Positions 9,321-21,802 of a stretch of 64,000 bases of DNA are shown here, one piece after another. Every line of letters starts with the position of its first letter. Position 1 is the stretch's first letter. The translations under genes were made by a program, and so were the position numbers. The notes under the pieces are model-generated. The model saw only the letters and a program-made list of their open reading frames with translations, made no database searches and had not been told where the DNA came from. This DNA comes from Salminus brasiliensis. Its lineage: Eukaryota > Chordata > Actinopteri > Characiformes > Bryconidae. The stretch lies in NCBI RefSeq assembly GCF_030463535.1, contig NC_132893.1, forward strand, positions 23,974,782 through 24,038,781, written 5' to 3'.

Positions 9321-12300
9321 TACTGTTTAAATTGTTTACACAACTGATATCATTAAGATATGATCCTGACCAGGAGTCAAGGAAGGCCACCCTTCCTACA
9401 AACAACCAGGCCTGTTTTAGGCCAGAGCTTCTGTAACTAGAATTAAAATAGTTTCATTAAAACACTGATATACAGACATTTTCTTTGTCCTACAATCACT
9501 GGTTAGCACCCTATGTCACCCCTGGACATATTTTGAATTTGAAGCTAAGATCGGCTTAAAACAAATCTGAGGTAAGATAAGTAAAGTAAGTGGTCTATAA
9601 CTATTTTTTCAGGCCTGCCATGTCAAAATGTTTTAGTTTAGAATGCTAGGTTTATGGTGTAGGTGTAATTTTATGGTGTAGGTGACAATAACACCATTTA
9701 AAGCACGTTTATTATAAAATAACTTCATCATCAACTTCAAATCATTCGAATGCTCCACTGACCTGTAAGGGGTTGCTACTGTGGGCTCAGCGTGCTGTAA
9801 CTTTGGTGTAGCAGGCAGGAAAACACTTGCGAGAACTGCTTAACCCTACGTAATGTGAGTCTACCACCTCAGTCCACATACTTCTTTTACTTTCAAGGAC
9901 GGTTCTGGACAGGTCAAGTTCAGGTCAAGTTCTGCTGTGACTGAAACATAATAAATGCTGCCTACTCAGACAGGATTCTGAGGCATGAAGGCACCCAGTC
10001 ATGTCAGAATTAAAGTTTAATAATCTACCCTTCTATTTTATTGGGTGAAAACACTAATGGCTAATGACAACACAGCTAAACGCTCATATCTAGCAGTGAG
10101 CTGTCAATACATTGGCAACAGACGTTGGGAACAGACATTGTCAGAACGTTACTGCATATAATTGCCTGCATACAGTAAGCTAGCTACCTCTGGTTTCAGA
10201 CAGAGCCTTAATATCCATTAAAGCCTGCCAAGACACATTCCACTGCAACCACAAGTAAAATTTCATGATAGGGCCTACCAAAATAATGTTAAAGGTAAAA
10301 ATGTACCCAGACTATAGTGATAGCCGGGGTAAGTTAGTTTGTATACTCTTGTTAAAACAGTGAATCACTAAACTCAGAAATTGTATACATAAACATTATT
10401 TCATCATTTATATGTGGCAATGCATATTTATACTAATCTGCCTATTAATAAAGACATTTGCACACTGTTTATTATCAGAAAACTGTGGACTCTAGTGGTC
10501 TTTGTTCAGTAGTGTAGCTTGCCTTTACAAAAGCTTAATATTATAACCATCTCTGATACGCATAGTTGGTTACAAAGTTGTCCTTTGTTAGAGGAAGAGC
10601 TTCTGTGTACATCCAATAAATCTACATTCAGCACATGTAGCTCAGATTAACTAAAAAAAAAACTACTGGGGACCTCCAAGCTGAGGTTAAAATCAAGATC
10701 TAATTATTAGGTTCGAGTTCCACACAAAAGCTACCAAATGAACCTAGGTGACCCTGCAAGATAGAGAATCCTGGCCTTAGTTTGGAGGACGTCTCTGAAG
10801 AGCACCTAATCAGCAGAATTGATGAGCATGTTGAGACTGATGAGGAGGAGTGAAAGAGGGATGAAGAGATAAAGAACAAGAAAAAGAAACAAGAGAGCAG
10901 AGGGCAGAACCAGCATCCGAGGCAGGTGTTCATATGGTCGTCCAACAAAGATCGCTGCCAAGATTCACTAGTGTGTCACCAAAGACTCTGGTGATTCCGC
11001 TGTTTCCATCTCACGGATGCTTCACCAAATGCCTGCACACTGAGCAGGAAGCTGATCTTTGCTAAGTTTACCAGAAAGCTTCGACTTTTATTGATATCAG
11101 CTTTGTGGACCAGTCGCTCCAGGTGCCTGGAAGTTCCGCTGCCTGGACACTCATGATTAAATGATTAATAGGAGATTAATGTAAATCTTCAGCATCTTGG
11201 CCACAGTCCAGTGATGTGTGTGATGCAGGGTAGAGAACTGCAGATGCATAATTATTGTACTTGCTTTTATTATAATGCTTATTTGAGTTGAATATTTACA
11301 TTCCCCAGATCACAAGGTCATGTTGAAACATCAGTAATTTATTTATCATAATCCTCATTTTGATTGAGGGTGAAATTTAGTTTGTTCTATGTTGGATGAA
11401 CGGTAAAGTAACAAAGAAAGTTGGCAGTTCCTAACGTTGCCAAAAATGACATTCAACATACATTGAGTTATAGTCAACCAGGGACTAGCTCATGTGACAG
11501 AGGACGCCCAAGCTCACTCCAGCAGACCCAAACAGACGTTTACAGTTAACTGTTGCCTCTGAGGTCCAAAGAAAATATTTAATAAAAACAAAAAAATCAA
11601 TTTCTAATTGATTGTTGGTAATATAAATTAGTCAACTGAATAGGAATTATTCTAAAGCATTAACTAAAATACCTAATCATTATTCTGTGGAGAAATGCCT
11701 GGTTATGAGTGAAGGTCTATGTCTTCAGCTGTTAATGGAAATGCATTAGTTTTAATGCTCACATAATGTCAGGCTAGCACAACATATGAACTAGTCTATA
11801 TTTTCAGTCATTAGCATGGGGGTAGCTGACTTGAGCATGGATAGTATGAGTTTGATTATCATGAGGAAAATATAACTATAGGTAACGTGATGTTGTAAAG
11901 ATATCCAACACTTGTTAATCCAATAATTACTTTCTTGCCTTAAATGTGCTATAGGCGCTGCTATGCACCGGATTGCTTAGTTGGAACAGGTCGCCAGACA
12001 AGTGCTGCACCTACTGATTTGGAACATGAACTGAGGGCATTAATATTAACTTGGGGAGAGTTGGGAACATCCTAATGCATGGTAACATATGACATGGATA
12101 TTTTATGTAGTTTTCTATGTGGTTGTGATTTTGATAATATTACATCCACTTAACTTTTCTAGTAGGTAGTACTAAATGCGAGGGAGGTTTTGGGAGTTTG
12201 TATGCATAACAGTATGTGCAACTGTATTTCTATTGTACTGTGCTCATGTTTACTGATATTACTGAAAAAACTAAATAGCTACATTTTCACTTTTTTTCCC

Positions 12301-13310
12301 TATTCTGCGCTTTACAAAATGCTCAATGATGTACATAAAACAGGCTTGATTTAGCATATTTTACTGCAGCAATTTATTTTTTAATAGGTTTAAAGAGGTA
12401 GTGTTGATTTTCTGTAGATTTTCTCAATATTCCCACATTTCAATATTAATTTAGGGTGCAGAAGTGATGATGAATCAACATCATATTGAAATGTTGAGTT
12501 TAACGTTAACATCTAATCAATGATTGCTATCTGGATTTGTTATGGTATCTGAGTATTATCTGAGTTCCTTTTATTACACAAGGATTTGGTTTGATATTCC
12601 CAGTTTTCCCAGGTCAATTTAGGATCTATACTTGTGAAGAAGAAACAGAAAAAAGAAGGAGAAGCTGGAGGAAACAGTACAGACACCTTATTGAGGCATG
12701 GCTGAAGTGCTCAGCTGTCATTTATCCCATCTTATGACTCATGACAACCTGCAGCAAGGCCGACGTTAGAAAACATGTCAAAATAAAGTGTAAATCCATC
12801 TATCCCTTGTCACTCAGTCACTGCCTGTCATGTATTTGTACCTGTACTTGTACCTGTGTGAGAGTTTTTGTAAATAATGAATGAAAAGTAAAGAATGATC
12901 TCTAAAGATACAGTTCTCATCCTAACAATATTATGAATGACGAAAAAACTTACCAGTCCAAATGGACATTTTAAAATATTGACAGTAATATAGGCAAAAA
13001 ACCTATACCACCAGTCAGAAAACACAACACACTGACGGTGAGTGAAGAGGGAGGACACGCTCAATATCCAAATGGTTCATGGCAGGAGCCAATGGGACAG
13101 GTGTGAGTTTTACTGAAAAATAGAAACTGCACCGATGTTGGATTTCGTTTCTGAACTTGGCCCATGTAACAGTGCCAGTGGTGCTGTTTTAATAATATAC
13201 ACTGACCTGTAGGGTTTGTGCCTGCAGTACAACCTAAAGTAAAACCTACATTTTTCTCATTGGCTTCAGGCACCAGCTATTTGCATACATGGCGGGTCCT
13301 CCAGTCACTG
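9321..13310. other. AT-rich stretch with no gene seen
   Basis: Both strands lack exons with credible coding content. The longest open frames are under 90 codons and show no conserved motif. The sequence is mostly low in obvious repeats. I see nothing further to call in it. Confidence 0.5.
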
Positions 13311-13319
13311 ACACTTACC

Positions 13320-15470
13320 ATCAAGACATTGTCCTTTTCCAAAGGCTACCTTCTCTGGGGTGTCCTAACATATTTCAGATTTGATTTCAGTTTGATTGTC
13401 TGCCCTCAGTGTTGTAGGCTGTAGGAGTAAGTTACAAATTGTCTGTGTTGACTGTTGTTGGACTTCGCTCTAGTGCTGCAACAGATTTATCTTTTCAGTA
13501 GTTGATGAAGTGAATTTCACTACAGAAATGTTACTTTTGTTACTTTGTTGAAGGTGTCTCATAGTTCAGAAGAGCTCTGAAAAAAGGAGGTTCTCTGCAA
13601 TATGTGTTTATTGAAGGTGTCTGATCATAATAATGATGCTTCTCTGCCAAACTTTGAATGAAATATAAATGTATTGTTTTTTAATTAAGGTACTTGGCTT
13701 TAATATTGCGTTTCTTTTTGGTCGCCATCACTGTCAATCATTTGACAATTTGTGTAGGTTATTTATGTATAATATGAATCCTCAGAGAGTAAGAAATTTG
13801 GACAGGAGCTAAATTTACAGCTCATTTTGTGTTTAATGTGTTCAATCAGAATGTAATGCTTTTATTTAGAAAATACAAAAACCCAAGGAATGGTACTTCG
13901 TGCAATAATGAGTGCAATAAAGTAAATAAAATTGTTAACAATGTTCCAGAAACAACGCAGTTGAATTCACCAATCTAAATTGATGCATCTATGCATTTCA
14001 TGGAAGCTGAGGTAAGCTGAGGCATTTTCCTTTTCCAAAGGTTACCTTCGCTGGGGTGCCCTTACTTATTTTATGTTTTTATTTGCGTGTCTGGTCTCAG
14101 TGTTTTAGGTTATAAGTGCAAGTCACAAATTGTCTATGCTGTCTGTGGGCTATACTTATTCTTTCAGTGTTTAAAAAAGTGAATTTCATTATAGAAATGT
14201 TACTCTGCTACACATTTTTAGTGTTGTCTGTTTTATTAAACTGTGTCTGATCATAATAATTCAGGAAAGGTCTGTAAAATCTGACTAATTATGTTTATAG
14301 TTTAAGTGACGCTTCTATGTATTTCAAGGAAGCTCAGGTAGTGTAGCACTCTCCACATTAGCAGTGATGTTGGTTGTCAAGCACTTATGAACACATTTAT
14401 AGACGTTACAGCATAAAAAGACGTTAAAAAAACATGAATCCATGAGTGCACTTCAGTTTTTTCATGTTTTATACACCTTGCATAAAAATGCAACAAATGC
14501 GTAAAGACGCATGAGGACGCACGGAATGCCAAAAAATGCACCCGGTGCTTCCAAACACACCAGACGCAGAGAAACGTCATGGTTAAACGCCTCAGAGACT
14601 AAACTCAGACTAAACCCACAACAACTGTAGAGAAAGACAAAGAAAGAGGGTGACTACATTTAAGATGTTCCTTAATCACAATATAATAACTTGATTAATA
14701 TCTGAACCATTTCATCCTAAAAAGTGCAAATCTGTGTTGCACATCTAAATGAAATAATAATAAAACCGATAAATATTCTCAGAATAACGCAGCTCATTTC
14801 GCCAGAATTAAACTGATGCATCTTTGCATTTCAAGGAAGATTAGGTAGTGTAGAAGTCTCCACACTTGCAGTGCAGTTGGTTATAAAGCATGTATGGGAA
14901 CGTTTATCAACGGCACAGCATAAAGAGACGTTAAAAGAACACTGATTCTTGAGTGCACTTCAGTTTTTTCATGTTTTATACACCTTGCACAAAAACGCAC
15001 CAAATGCGTAAAAATGCACGGGACGCATAAAGCGCACAAAGACGCACGAAATGCCTAAAATTAACCAGACGCAGAGGAAGGTCATGATTAAACTCCCCTG
15101 AGAGAGCTGTGACTAAAATCTCAACAACTGTAGAGAAAAACAAACAGGTGACTGCATTACAGTTGAGTACAAATGAGTGCAAATTCGAATTAGAGGATAA
15201 AAAAATCAATGTTCCAAAAATGACACAGTTAAATTTGTCAAGGTCAGATTGATGCATCCATGCATTTCATGGAAGCTTAATGTAGCACTCTCCACATCAG
15301 CAGTGCTGTTGGTTAATGGCCAGCATTCTGACCTCTCTTTATGCTGCAACGTTTTGAGAAACATGTGGATAGATGCTTCACAGCTAACATGCATCGCAAC
15401 AAATGTGGAGATTCCTAAATGACTTATTCTTCCTTGAAATGCATAGATGCATCAGTTTATTGGTGTCCAA
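13320..15470. repeat. diverged direct-repeat array, with one inverted fragment
   Basis: About 230 bp at 13330-13560 (AAGGCTACCTTCTCTGGGGT onward) recurs at 14030-14220 (AAGGTTACCTTCGCTGGGGT). A second unit, with GATGCATCTATGCATTTCA, CTCCACATTAGCAGTG and AGTGCACTTCAGTTTTTTCA, recurs from about 13980, 14300, 14815 and 15250 at intervals of roughly 330-510 bp. It ends in A- and C-rich ACGCA-type sequence. At 15432-15465 a piece of the unit (CTTGAAATGCATAGATGCAT) is inverted. The array abuts the inverted minisatellite that starts at about 15560. No coding potential is evident. Confidence 0.7.
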
Positions 15471-15554
15471 GTCAACCCAGTCCAGATTATAGACTATTAA
15501 CCTAGCTGACATATCATTGCTGTGACCAATAAACTTAACAGGAGAATGAAACAA

Positions 15555-16735
15555 TGTTTTTATGCAGCCAGCACACTGGCACACCACTGGATCTGGCATA
15601 CCATTTGGCCCAAAATGTGGCACATCTTTAAGCAAGCAGCACACCATCTGCCATATCCAACAGCAGCTGGCACACCATCCGGGCACACCATATATCACAT
15701 TTTATTGTAGCTTGCACACCAGCCAGCACATTATTTGGCAATTCCCTAAATCACTGGAACACCATCTGGCAAATCATCCAACACACCAACCGGCACATCT
15801 TAAAGTAACCTGCACACCATCTGGCAAACCATTCGGCACACTATTCAGTACAATTCTGGCACATCATCCTGCACCACATCCAGCACATCTTAAAGCAGCT
15901 GCATACTGTCGGGCACATCATCTGGAACACCATCCAATAACTCTCAATGTCACACCATCTAGCACACCAACAGTCAAATTCTAAAGCATCTGGCACATCT
16001 TAAAGTAGCAGACACTTCATCTGGCAACTCCTAAAGCAGCTGGAGCACCATTGGCACAGTAACCAACGATACCTTCCGGCACATCTTAAATTAGCCGACA
16101 CACTGTTACTACTCTGTACACCATCCTGCACATCTGATTGTAGCTGGCACTACATATGGCACACCTTAAACCATTTGACACATTAACAGTTGGCACATCA
16201 ACTCACACATTGTAAGCTAAAACATCTGCCATACGATCCAGCATTCCATTCGGCACATCTCAAAGCAGCCAACACACCATCTGGCAATTCCTAAAGCAGC
16301 TGGAGCACCATCAGGCACACCAATCAACACACCACCCTTTACATCTTAAAGTAGCTAGCACATTATCTGGCATATCTCAAACCACCTAGCACACTATTTG
16401 GCACACCATCAGGCACACCATCCGGCACATAATCCGGCACACCATTCAGCACATCTTGAAGTAGCAGACACACATTCCGGTACATCCTAATACATCCAGT
16501 TTTCCAGCAACCATCCAACACATCAACTTGGACATTGTTTATGGGCACACCACCCGGCACATCCTAAACCAGTCATCACACAATCCAGCACACCAAATAA
16601 CACAGTGAGTGACACACCATCCGGTACATCTACAAGCAGCCAGTATGTCATCTGGCAATTCTTAAAGTCAATGCAAGTAATCGGCACACCACTTGGCATA
16701 TCTAAAAGTAGCCAGCACACCATCCAGCTACTTTA
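15555..16735 (+). repeat. GGCACACCATC minisatellite, left arm of inverted array
   Basis: Dozens of degenerate copies of words such as GGCACACCATCTGGCA, GGCACATCTTAAAG and AGCAGCTGGCA repeat along about 1.2 kb in one orientation. Units vary from about 25 to 45 bp, so the array is old and rearranged. The 140-codon open frame across it is translated repeat. Confidence 0.85.
16705..16734. other. hairpin at the switch point of the inverted array
   Basis: AAAGTAGC at 16705-16712 and GCTACTTT at 16727-16734 are perfect reverse complements around a 14-nt loop. The repeat orientation changes exactly here. Confidence 0.75.
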
Positions 16736-17560
16736 AGATGTGCCAGTGGTGCGCCAGCTGCTGATTGCATGACCAGATGGTGTTCCTGCTTTTTTAAGAT
16801 GTACCAAATAGTGTGCCAGCTATTTTGGGATGTGCCAAATGGTGTGTTAACTACTAGATGTGCCAGTTGGTGTGTTAGATGGTGTGACACATGATGTTTA
16901 ATTGATTTTAGTTATTACCAGATGGTGTACTAACTGCTTTGAGATGTGCCATTTTGTGTGCCCGAAGGTATGCCAGCTGTCTTAGGATGTGCCGAATGGT
17001 GTGCCAGCTACTTTAAGATGTACCAAATGGTGTGGTAGATTGTGTGCCAGATAGTGTGCCAGCTACTTTGAGATGTGCCGGATATTGTGCTAGCAACTTT
17101 AAGATGATGTGCAGGATGTGAAGTTCGTGTGCAGGATGTTGTGCCGGATGGTGTTCCAGCTACGTTAAGATGTGATGTTTGCCAGAAACATTAATATGTG
17201 CCAGGTGCTTGCCAGATGGTATGCCGGCTGCTTTAAGGTGTGCTGAATTGTGTGCTGGCTATTTTCAGATTTGCCGGATAGTGTTCTTGCCGCTTTAAGA
17301 TATGCCAGTTGGTGTGTTGGATGGTATGTTGGATGGGATGATATATCAGCTGCTATAGTATGAGGGAGATGGTGTGCTGGTTGCTTTAAGATGTGCCGTG
17401 TGGTGTTGAATGGTGTGCCAGCTGCTATAGTATGAGGGATATGGTGTGCCAGACGGTGCGCCAGCTTTTTTAAGATGTACTGGATGGTGTCCTGGCCGGG
17501 TGGTGTGCAGGCTAGTGCCAGCTGTTTTAAGATTTGCCAGATGAGGTGTCATGTAAAATG
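16727..17560 (-). repeat. GGCACACCATC minisatellite, right arm (reverse complement)
   Basis: From about 16727 the same words appear as reverse complements: GATGGTGTGCCAGC, GCTGCTTTAAGATGTGCC, GATGGTGTGCTGG. They continue for about 0.8 kb, to about 17560. Together with the left arm this makes one large interrupted palindrome of about 2 kb. Confidence 0.85.
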
Positions 17561-18139
17561 CTGGCTGGTACCCGGCAGAAAAGGATCCAGAAGGATCTAT
17601 CTTATTAAAGGCTGTTACACAAAACATGTTTCCCAATCGCAGCTTACCGTTAGAGGTCGCTCCTGAACTTAATTTTCGACTCCTTTTCCTTTTTGAACTT
17701 TGCGTTCAATACTCTGTTCAAAACTCTGATCAAATGAACTGTACAACCTTAATATGTATACAATATCCGATTGCTGATTATTATTTGGGAATCCGTGGGA
17801 GTGGTTTGAGTAAAGTTCATTTTAGAGCTGATTGCATTATAGTCGGCTGCAGTGAATTGATCTGAATATTCCGCAATATCAGCTTTATTTGATTTTATTG
17901 TCTTCGATTTAAAATAAAATAAAACCTTACACGTGTTCATATCTGATGTTTTTTATTATTTATTTATTTTTTTTCAGTTTTCTGTGGAAGCTCATTTTAA
18001 TTCCCCTGATGCTGACCAATCATGTGTTTCATAGCAGACATCATGCCAGAGCAGGACCTGCTGCTATACAGTGATGCCATTGGCGGAGAGAGCTCTTTGT
18101 TATTAAGTAGGTTGAATATCTGAATAAATTAACCACATC

Positions 18140-18329
18140 TTGCAGCTAAACCAATAGGCGGACGAGACGCATGACGTACATTTTAATATTCATGAACGCC
18201 ACACCCCCACGCCATAGAGTGGTCCGTCCGTGATTGTGCTGGCTCTGTCTCATTGGGCAGGCAAATATAGGTGAAAGCACTGGTGAATGCCAATCTATTT
18301 GTGTGGTTGCGGCCAGAATTCACTAGAAA
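18140..18329 (+). promoter_or_regulatory. candidate slc25a1 promoter
   Basis: The sequence just before the slc25a1 start holds CCAAT at 18151 directly followed by a GC-rich AGGCGG, a CRE-like ATGACGTAC near 18171-18179, an inverted CCAAT (ATTGG) at 18252 and a weak AT-rich AAATATAGG near 18263. CpG content rises from here into exon 1. The function is inferred from position and motifs. Confidence 0.45.
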
Positions 18330-20150
18330 ATGTCGTCTTTATACCAGCCGTTCTCCGTTTCGGATGGGCCGTGTAAAGATGCGATTTTGAGACAGGGATG
18401 CAAGTCGCAGCAGCATCCTGCGGCGCTGACCTCGATTCCGCCGTCTTGTTTAGCAGGCAGCTTTGGTGGAGTTCAGGCGAGCAGGTGTGCGCCAATTCAA
18501 CATTTCTGTGCAGGGAAGAGAAGTTTAGCGGCTGCCGCGGTAGGAGGAAGAAAGGTCACTCACCCGGGAAAGGCTATTCTCGCAGGTAAATGCACATGGT
18601 GCAGATAAGCGCTGCTGCTTCGGTCGCTAGCCGACCTGAAGCTGCTTCTATGGTTCACCGCACAACAACACTGGCGCCTGTGAGACGCAGCACTGGGTCA
18701 AATGTCTGTTTTCACGTCGAGAAGTGGTGGCAAGGATACCCCTTTAGTCTCTTTTAGTAACAATTAGGAGCGCCGCAGTGCTTTTCTTGCTTTTATCGAG
18801 AGTTTGCCACCGAGAGAGATAGCTAGCTAACGATATTAGCGAGTTGGCTAACTGTGACCTGTCCTGTAGTGACATAGCTAGCAACCGTTAGCCTCTTGAC
18901 ATCCTCTGTTGTATCATCATGGCGGGGCATCCCATTTATGGTAGGAGACAATGACGTTGTGAAAAACAAACACCAACCAGCCATAAAGAAAACACAACCA
19001 TAATATGGTGAGCCAGCCAGCTATAGCATTCACCATCTTTTAGGTTGTAAGCATGAATCCTTACTAAGTGATCAAGGCAAGATTACATGGGTGGTCCTGG
19101 ACAGCTTTCATGTTTGGTTAATGCTATCTGTCCTCTGTGTACAGGTGGGATTGCAGGAGGGATAGAGATCTGCATCACCTTCCCGACAGAATATGTGAAG
19201 ACTCAACTCCAGCTGGACGAGAGGGCCAACCCTCCTCGATACAGAGGGATAGGTGAGGAAAACCTCAGTCTGGTTTCAGCACCCAAGTCATTTTAATTGC
19301 TGAAACCAGTGCCATTCACAAAATCCTTAACACAGAGACCTAAGTCTGTGAGCTAGATGTTGAAAATGTGAATTGCAAAGTGTAATTGTTTGTTTAGGGG
19401 ACTGTGTAAAGCTGACCGTTCAGGATCATGGACTGAGAGGGCTATACAGAGGCCTAAGCTCACTTCTCTATGGCTCCATCCCCAAGTCTGCAGTTCGGTA
19501 AGACCACAGGCTTACAAATGCATCCAAAAATTATATTGGTGGATCTATACTGAAGTGTCAATACTGTCAATCCTGGCGTATGTGGAAACATTATTAACAA
19601 GAGTTTTCTTTAACCAGTGTTTTGCATGAAATAAATATGTAAGAGAATAGGACGAGGGTGGGCAATTCCAGTCGTGGAGGGCTGGATTCCTGCACAGTGG
19701 TGTGTTTGGTTTTTTTTTTTTTTTTTTTTTTTCTCCCCCCCTTTTTCTGATCAAACACATCTGATTCAACTCGCCTGTTAATTGGCAGGTTTAGTAGTTC
19801 TGCAAGAGCAGATAAATTGGCTGGTGTGCTGAACTCTGGACACCCCTGGAAAAAGAAAGCAACAGGCCTAATATTAGGTCATTTCAATAATTTAACACCC
19901 ATGAATTTCTTCTGTTTCTTATAGAGCACAAATAGTTGATAGTTGGACACATACAGACCCAGATACAGATTTTGATAAGAACTGGTATTGATTCTGGTTT
20001 TAGAATACCTTTGTAATCCTAGAAATGTGATCAGAAAGAAAATCAGAGGGTGGATGTCATATCTTAAATTGTTTGCCCTTATCCTTACTGTCCTCATCCT
20101 TTTTCTCTGAGAATGCAAAATGAGACACCAAATGGCCTTCACTTAGTGTT

Positions 20151-20238
<88 letters not shown>

Positions 20239-21802
20239 AAATGCATGTACACCTCATTTCTTCTCTTGTGGCTGGTTGATTGCAGGTTTGGCACATTTGA
20301 GGTCCTGAGCAACCCAATGCGAGATGATAACGGCCGCCTTGATAACACCCGTAGCTTGCTGTGTGGGCTGGGAGCAGGCATCACTGAAGCAGTAGTAGTG
20401 GTCTGCCCAATGGAGACGCTAAAGGTTGGAGCAATAAGGTTACGTTCACTCAGCATGTAAAAGTGGCCCACATCTGATCCGCAAAAAACATTTGCAGTTC
20501 TGACTCTGGCACGTTCATATATGGTATTGTAATGTGTATGGAAATCCGATACATATTCGTTACACACTGATGTGGCTCGGTTTGAACAACCAGATTGAGA
20601 TTCATGCAATTTTAACAGCGGTCCTGCTTGACATTCTTCATAAATGTGTGCTGAAGAGAAGGGAAAATGGCCTTTGGTGCATGCGTGGCAGTTTAGGAGA
20701 ATGAACCGTTGAGCCGACTGTCACATGAAAAAGGAAAAAAGAAAATTTGGTTTGGGCCACTTTACATGCTGTGTGAACATAGCCCAATACTCTCTGTTTT
20801 TCTAGAACTATACTACAAGATTTTGAGGGAATATCATTAAGCAGTTTCATTTCCTTACTTTACTTTACTTTCATTTAAAGGTGAAGTTAATCCATGACCA
20901 GTGTTCCCTTCAGCCACGATACAGAGGCTTCTTCCACGGTGTGCGCGAAATCATCCGTGATCAAGGTAGAATGAAGAAAAACTAATTTTCTTTACTTTGT
21001 GTAAGTTTTAACTGTTACCAAGTCAGAAAATGAAACTCATAACTTGCCTTTTAAAATAAACCATTATGCTGGTTGAAATGTGTGAAGCAGGGCATCTCTT
21101 CTCTTTTGGCAGGGGTTCGAGGGACATACCAAGGACTGACGGCTACAGTGTTGAAACAGGGGACCAATCAAGCTATACGCTTTTATGTCATGAACCTTCT
21201 ACGTAATTGGTACAAAGGTTAGAAAGGATATGCCAAATTGTTTGTTGGACTATTAATGGATTGCAATATTTAAAAAAAAAAAACAGCAAAAGCATAACGT
21301 TTTTGATTCTGTTTCCAGGTGACGACCCCAGACGCGATATGCATCCACTAGTCACAGCCATATTTGGTGCTACTGCAGGCGCGGCAAGCGTCTTTGGGAA
21401 CACACCTCTTGATGTTGTGAAGACCAGAATGCAGGTACACCTCCTCCTGTTCAAATTGAGTGTTTTGTGTAATTTTTTCCTTTGCCATCATATAAGTCCT
21501 TGGTAATTTCTTCCTATTCTAGGGCTTGGAAGCCCATCGCTACAAGAACACACTAGACTGTGCTTTCCAGATACTAAAGAACGAGGGCCCTCAAGCGTAT
21601 GCATTTTCTTATCTTCAACATCATCTCTACATTCTCAATATCCATTAACCACTTCAGCCCTATAACATGTTTTTCTTCATGCTACAGGTTCTACAAGGGT
21701 ACGGTCCCTCGGCTAGGTCGGGTGTGTCTGGACGTGGCCATCGTCTTTGTCCTTTATGAGGAGGTTGTGAAGTTTCTGAACCAAGTGTGGAGGACTGACT
21801 GA
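18330..21802 (+). CDS. slc25a1: mitochondrial tricarboxylate (citrate) carrier SLC25A1
   Basis: Exports citrate from the mitochondrial matrix in exchange for malate across the inner membrane, feeding cytosolic acetyl-CoA for lipid synthesis. Exons: 18330-18585, 19145-19252, 19398-19497, 20286-20424, 20881-20965, 21113-21217, 21319-21434, 21523-21596, 21688-21802; 365 aa. The three carrier signatures are PTEYVK (99-104), PMETLK (196-201) and PLDVVK (294-299), one per roughly 100-residue repeat, and each repeat should form two membrane helices. The end, FLNQVWRTD, is typical of the citrate carrier. Identity is very clear from [10 protein letters not shown] onward. The first roughly 60 residues are longer than in the 311-aa human protein and could include a presequence; the ATG at 18330 is the only in-frame Met in exon 1. 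Fish often carry two paralogues (slc25a1a/b), and I cannot say which this is. Confidence 0.95.
18919..18940 (+). CDS. slc25a1: candidate alternative first exon of slc25a1
   Basis: An ATG at 18919 in good context (ATCATGGCG) encodes MAGHPIY plus one base and is followed at once by a GTAGGA donor. The one-base overhang matches the phase that exon 2 (19145) needs, giving an in-frame start 54 aa upstream of none of the carrier's conserved core: the join reads [17 protein letters not shown]. The product would be 287 aa and would lack most of the first helix's N-terminal part. There is no expression evidence from sequence alone. Confidence 0.3.
20156..20235. repeat. (TA)n microsatellite in slc25a1 intron 3
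   Basis: About 40 uninterrupted TA units lie some 50 bp upstream of the exon 4 acceptor at 20285. Open frames reading YIYIYI on both strands are artefacts of it. The length is likely variable between individuals. Confidence 0.95.

Noticed and set aside
15562..15984. 140-codon plus-strand frame rich in His, Thr and Pro
   Set aside because: It lies wholly within the GGCACACCATC minisatellite and has no start or splice support.
20113..20609. Overlapping frames of 115 and 156 codons on opposite strands with YIYIYI runs
   Set aside because: They are translated (TA)n microsatellite joined to slc25a1 exon 4 or its antisense.
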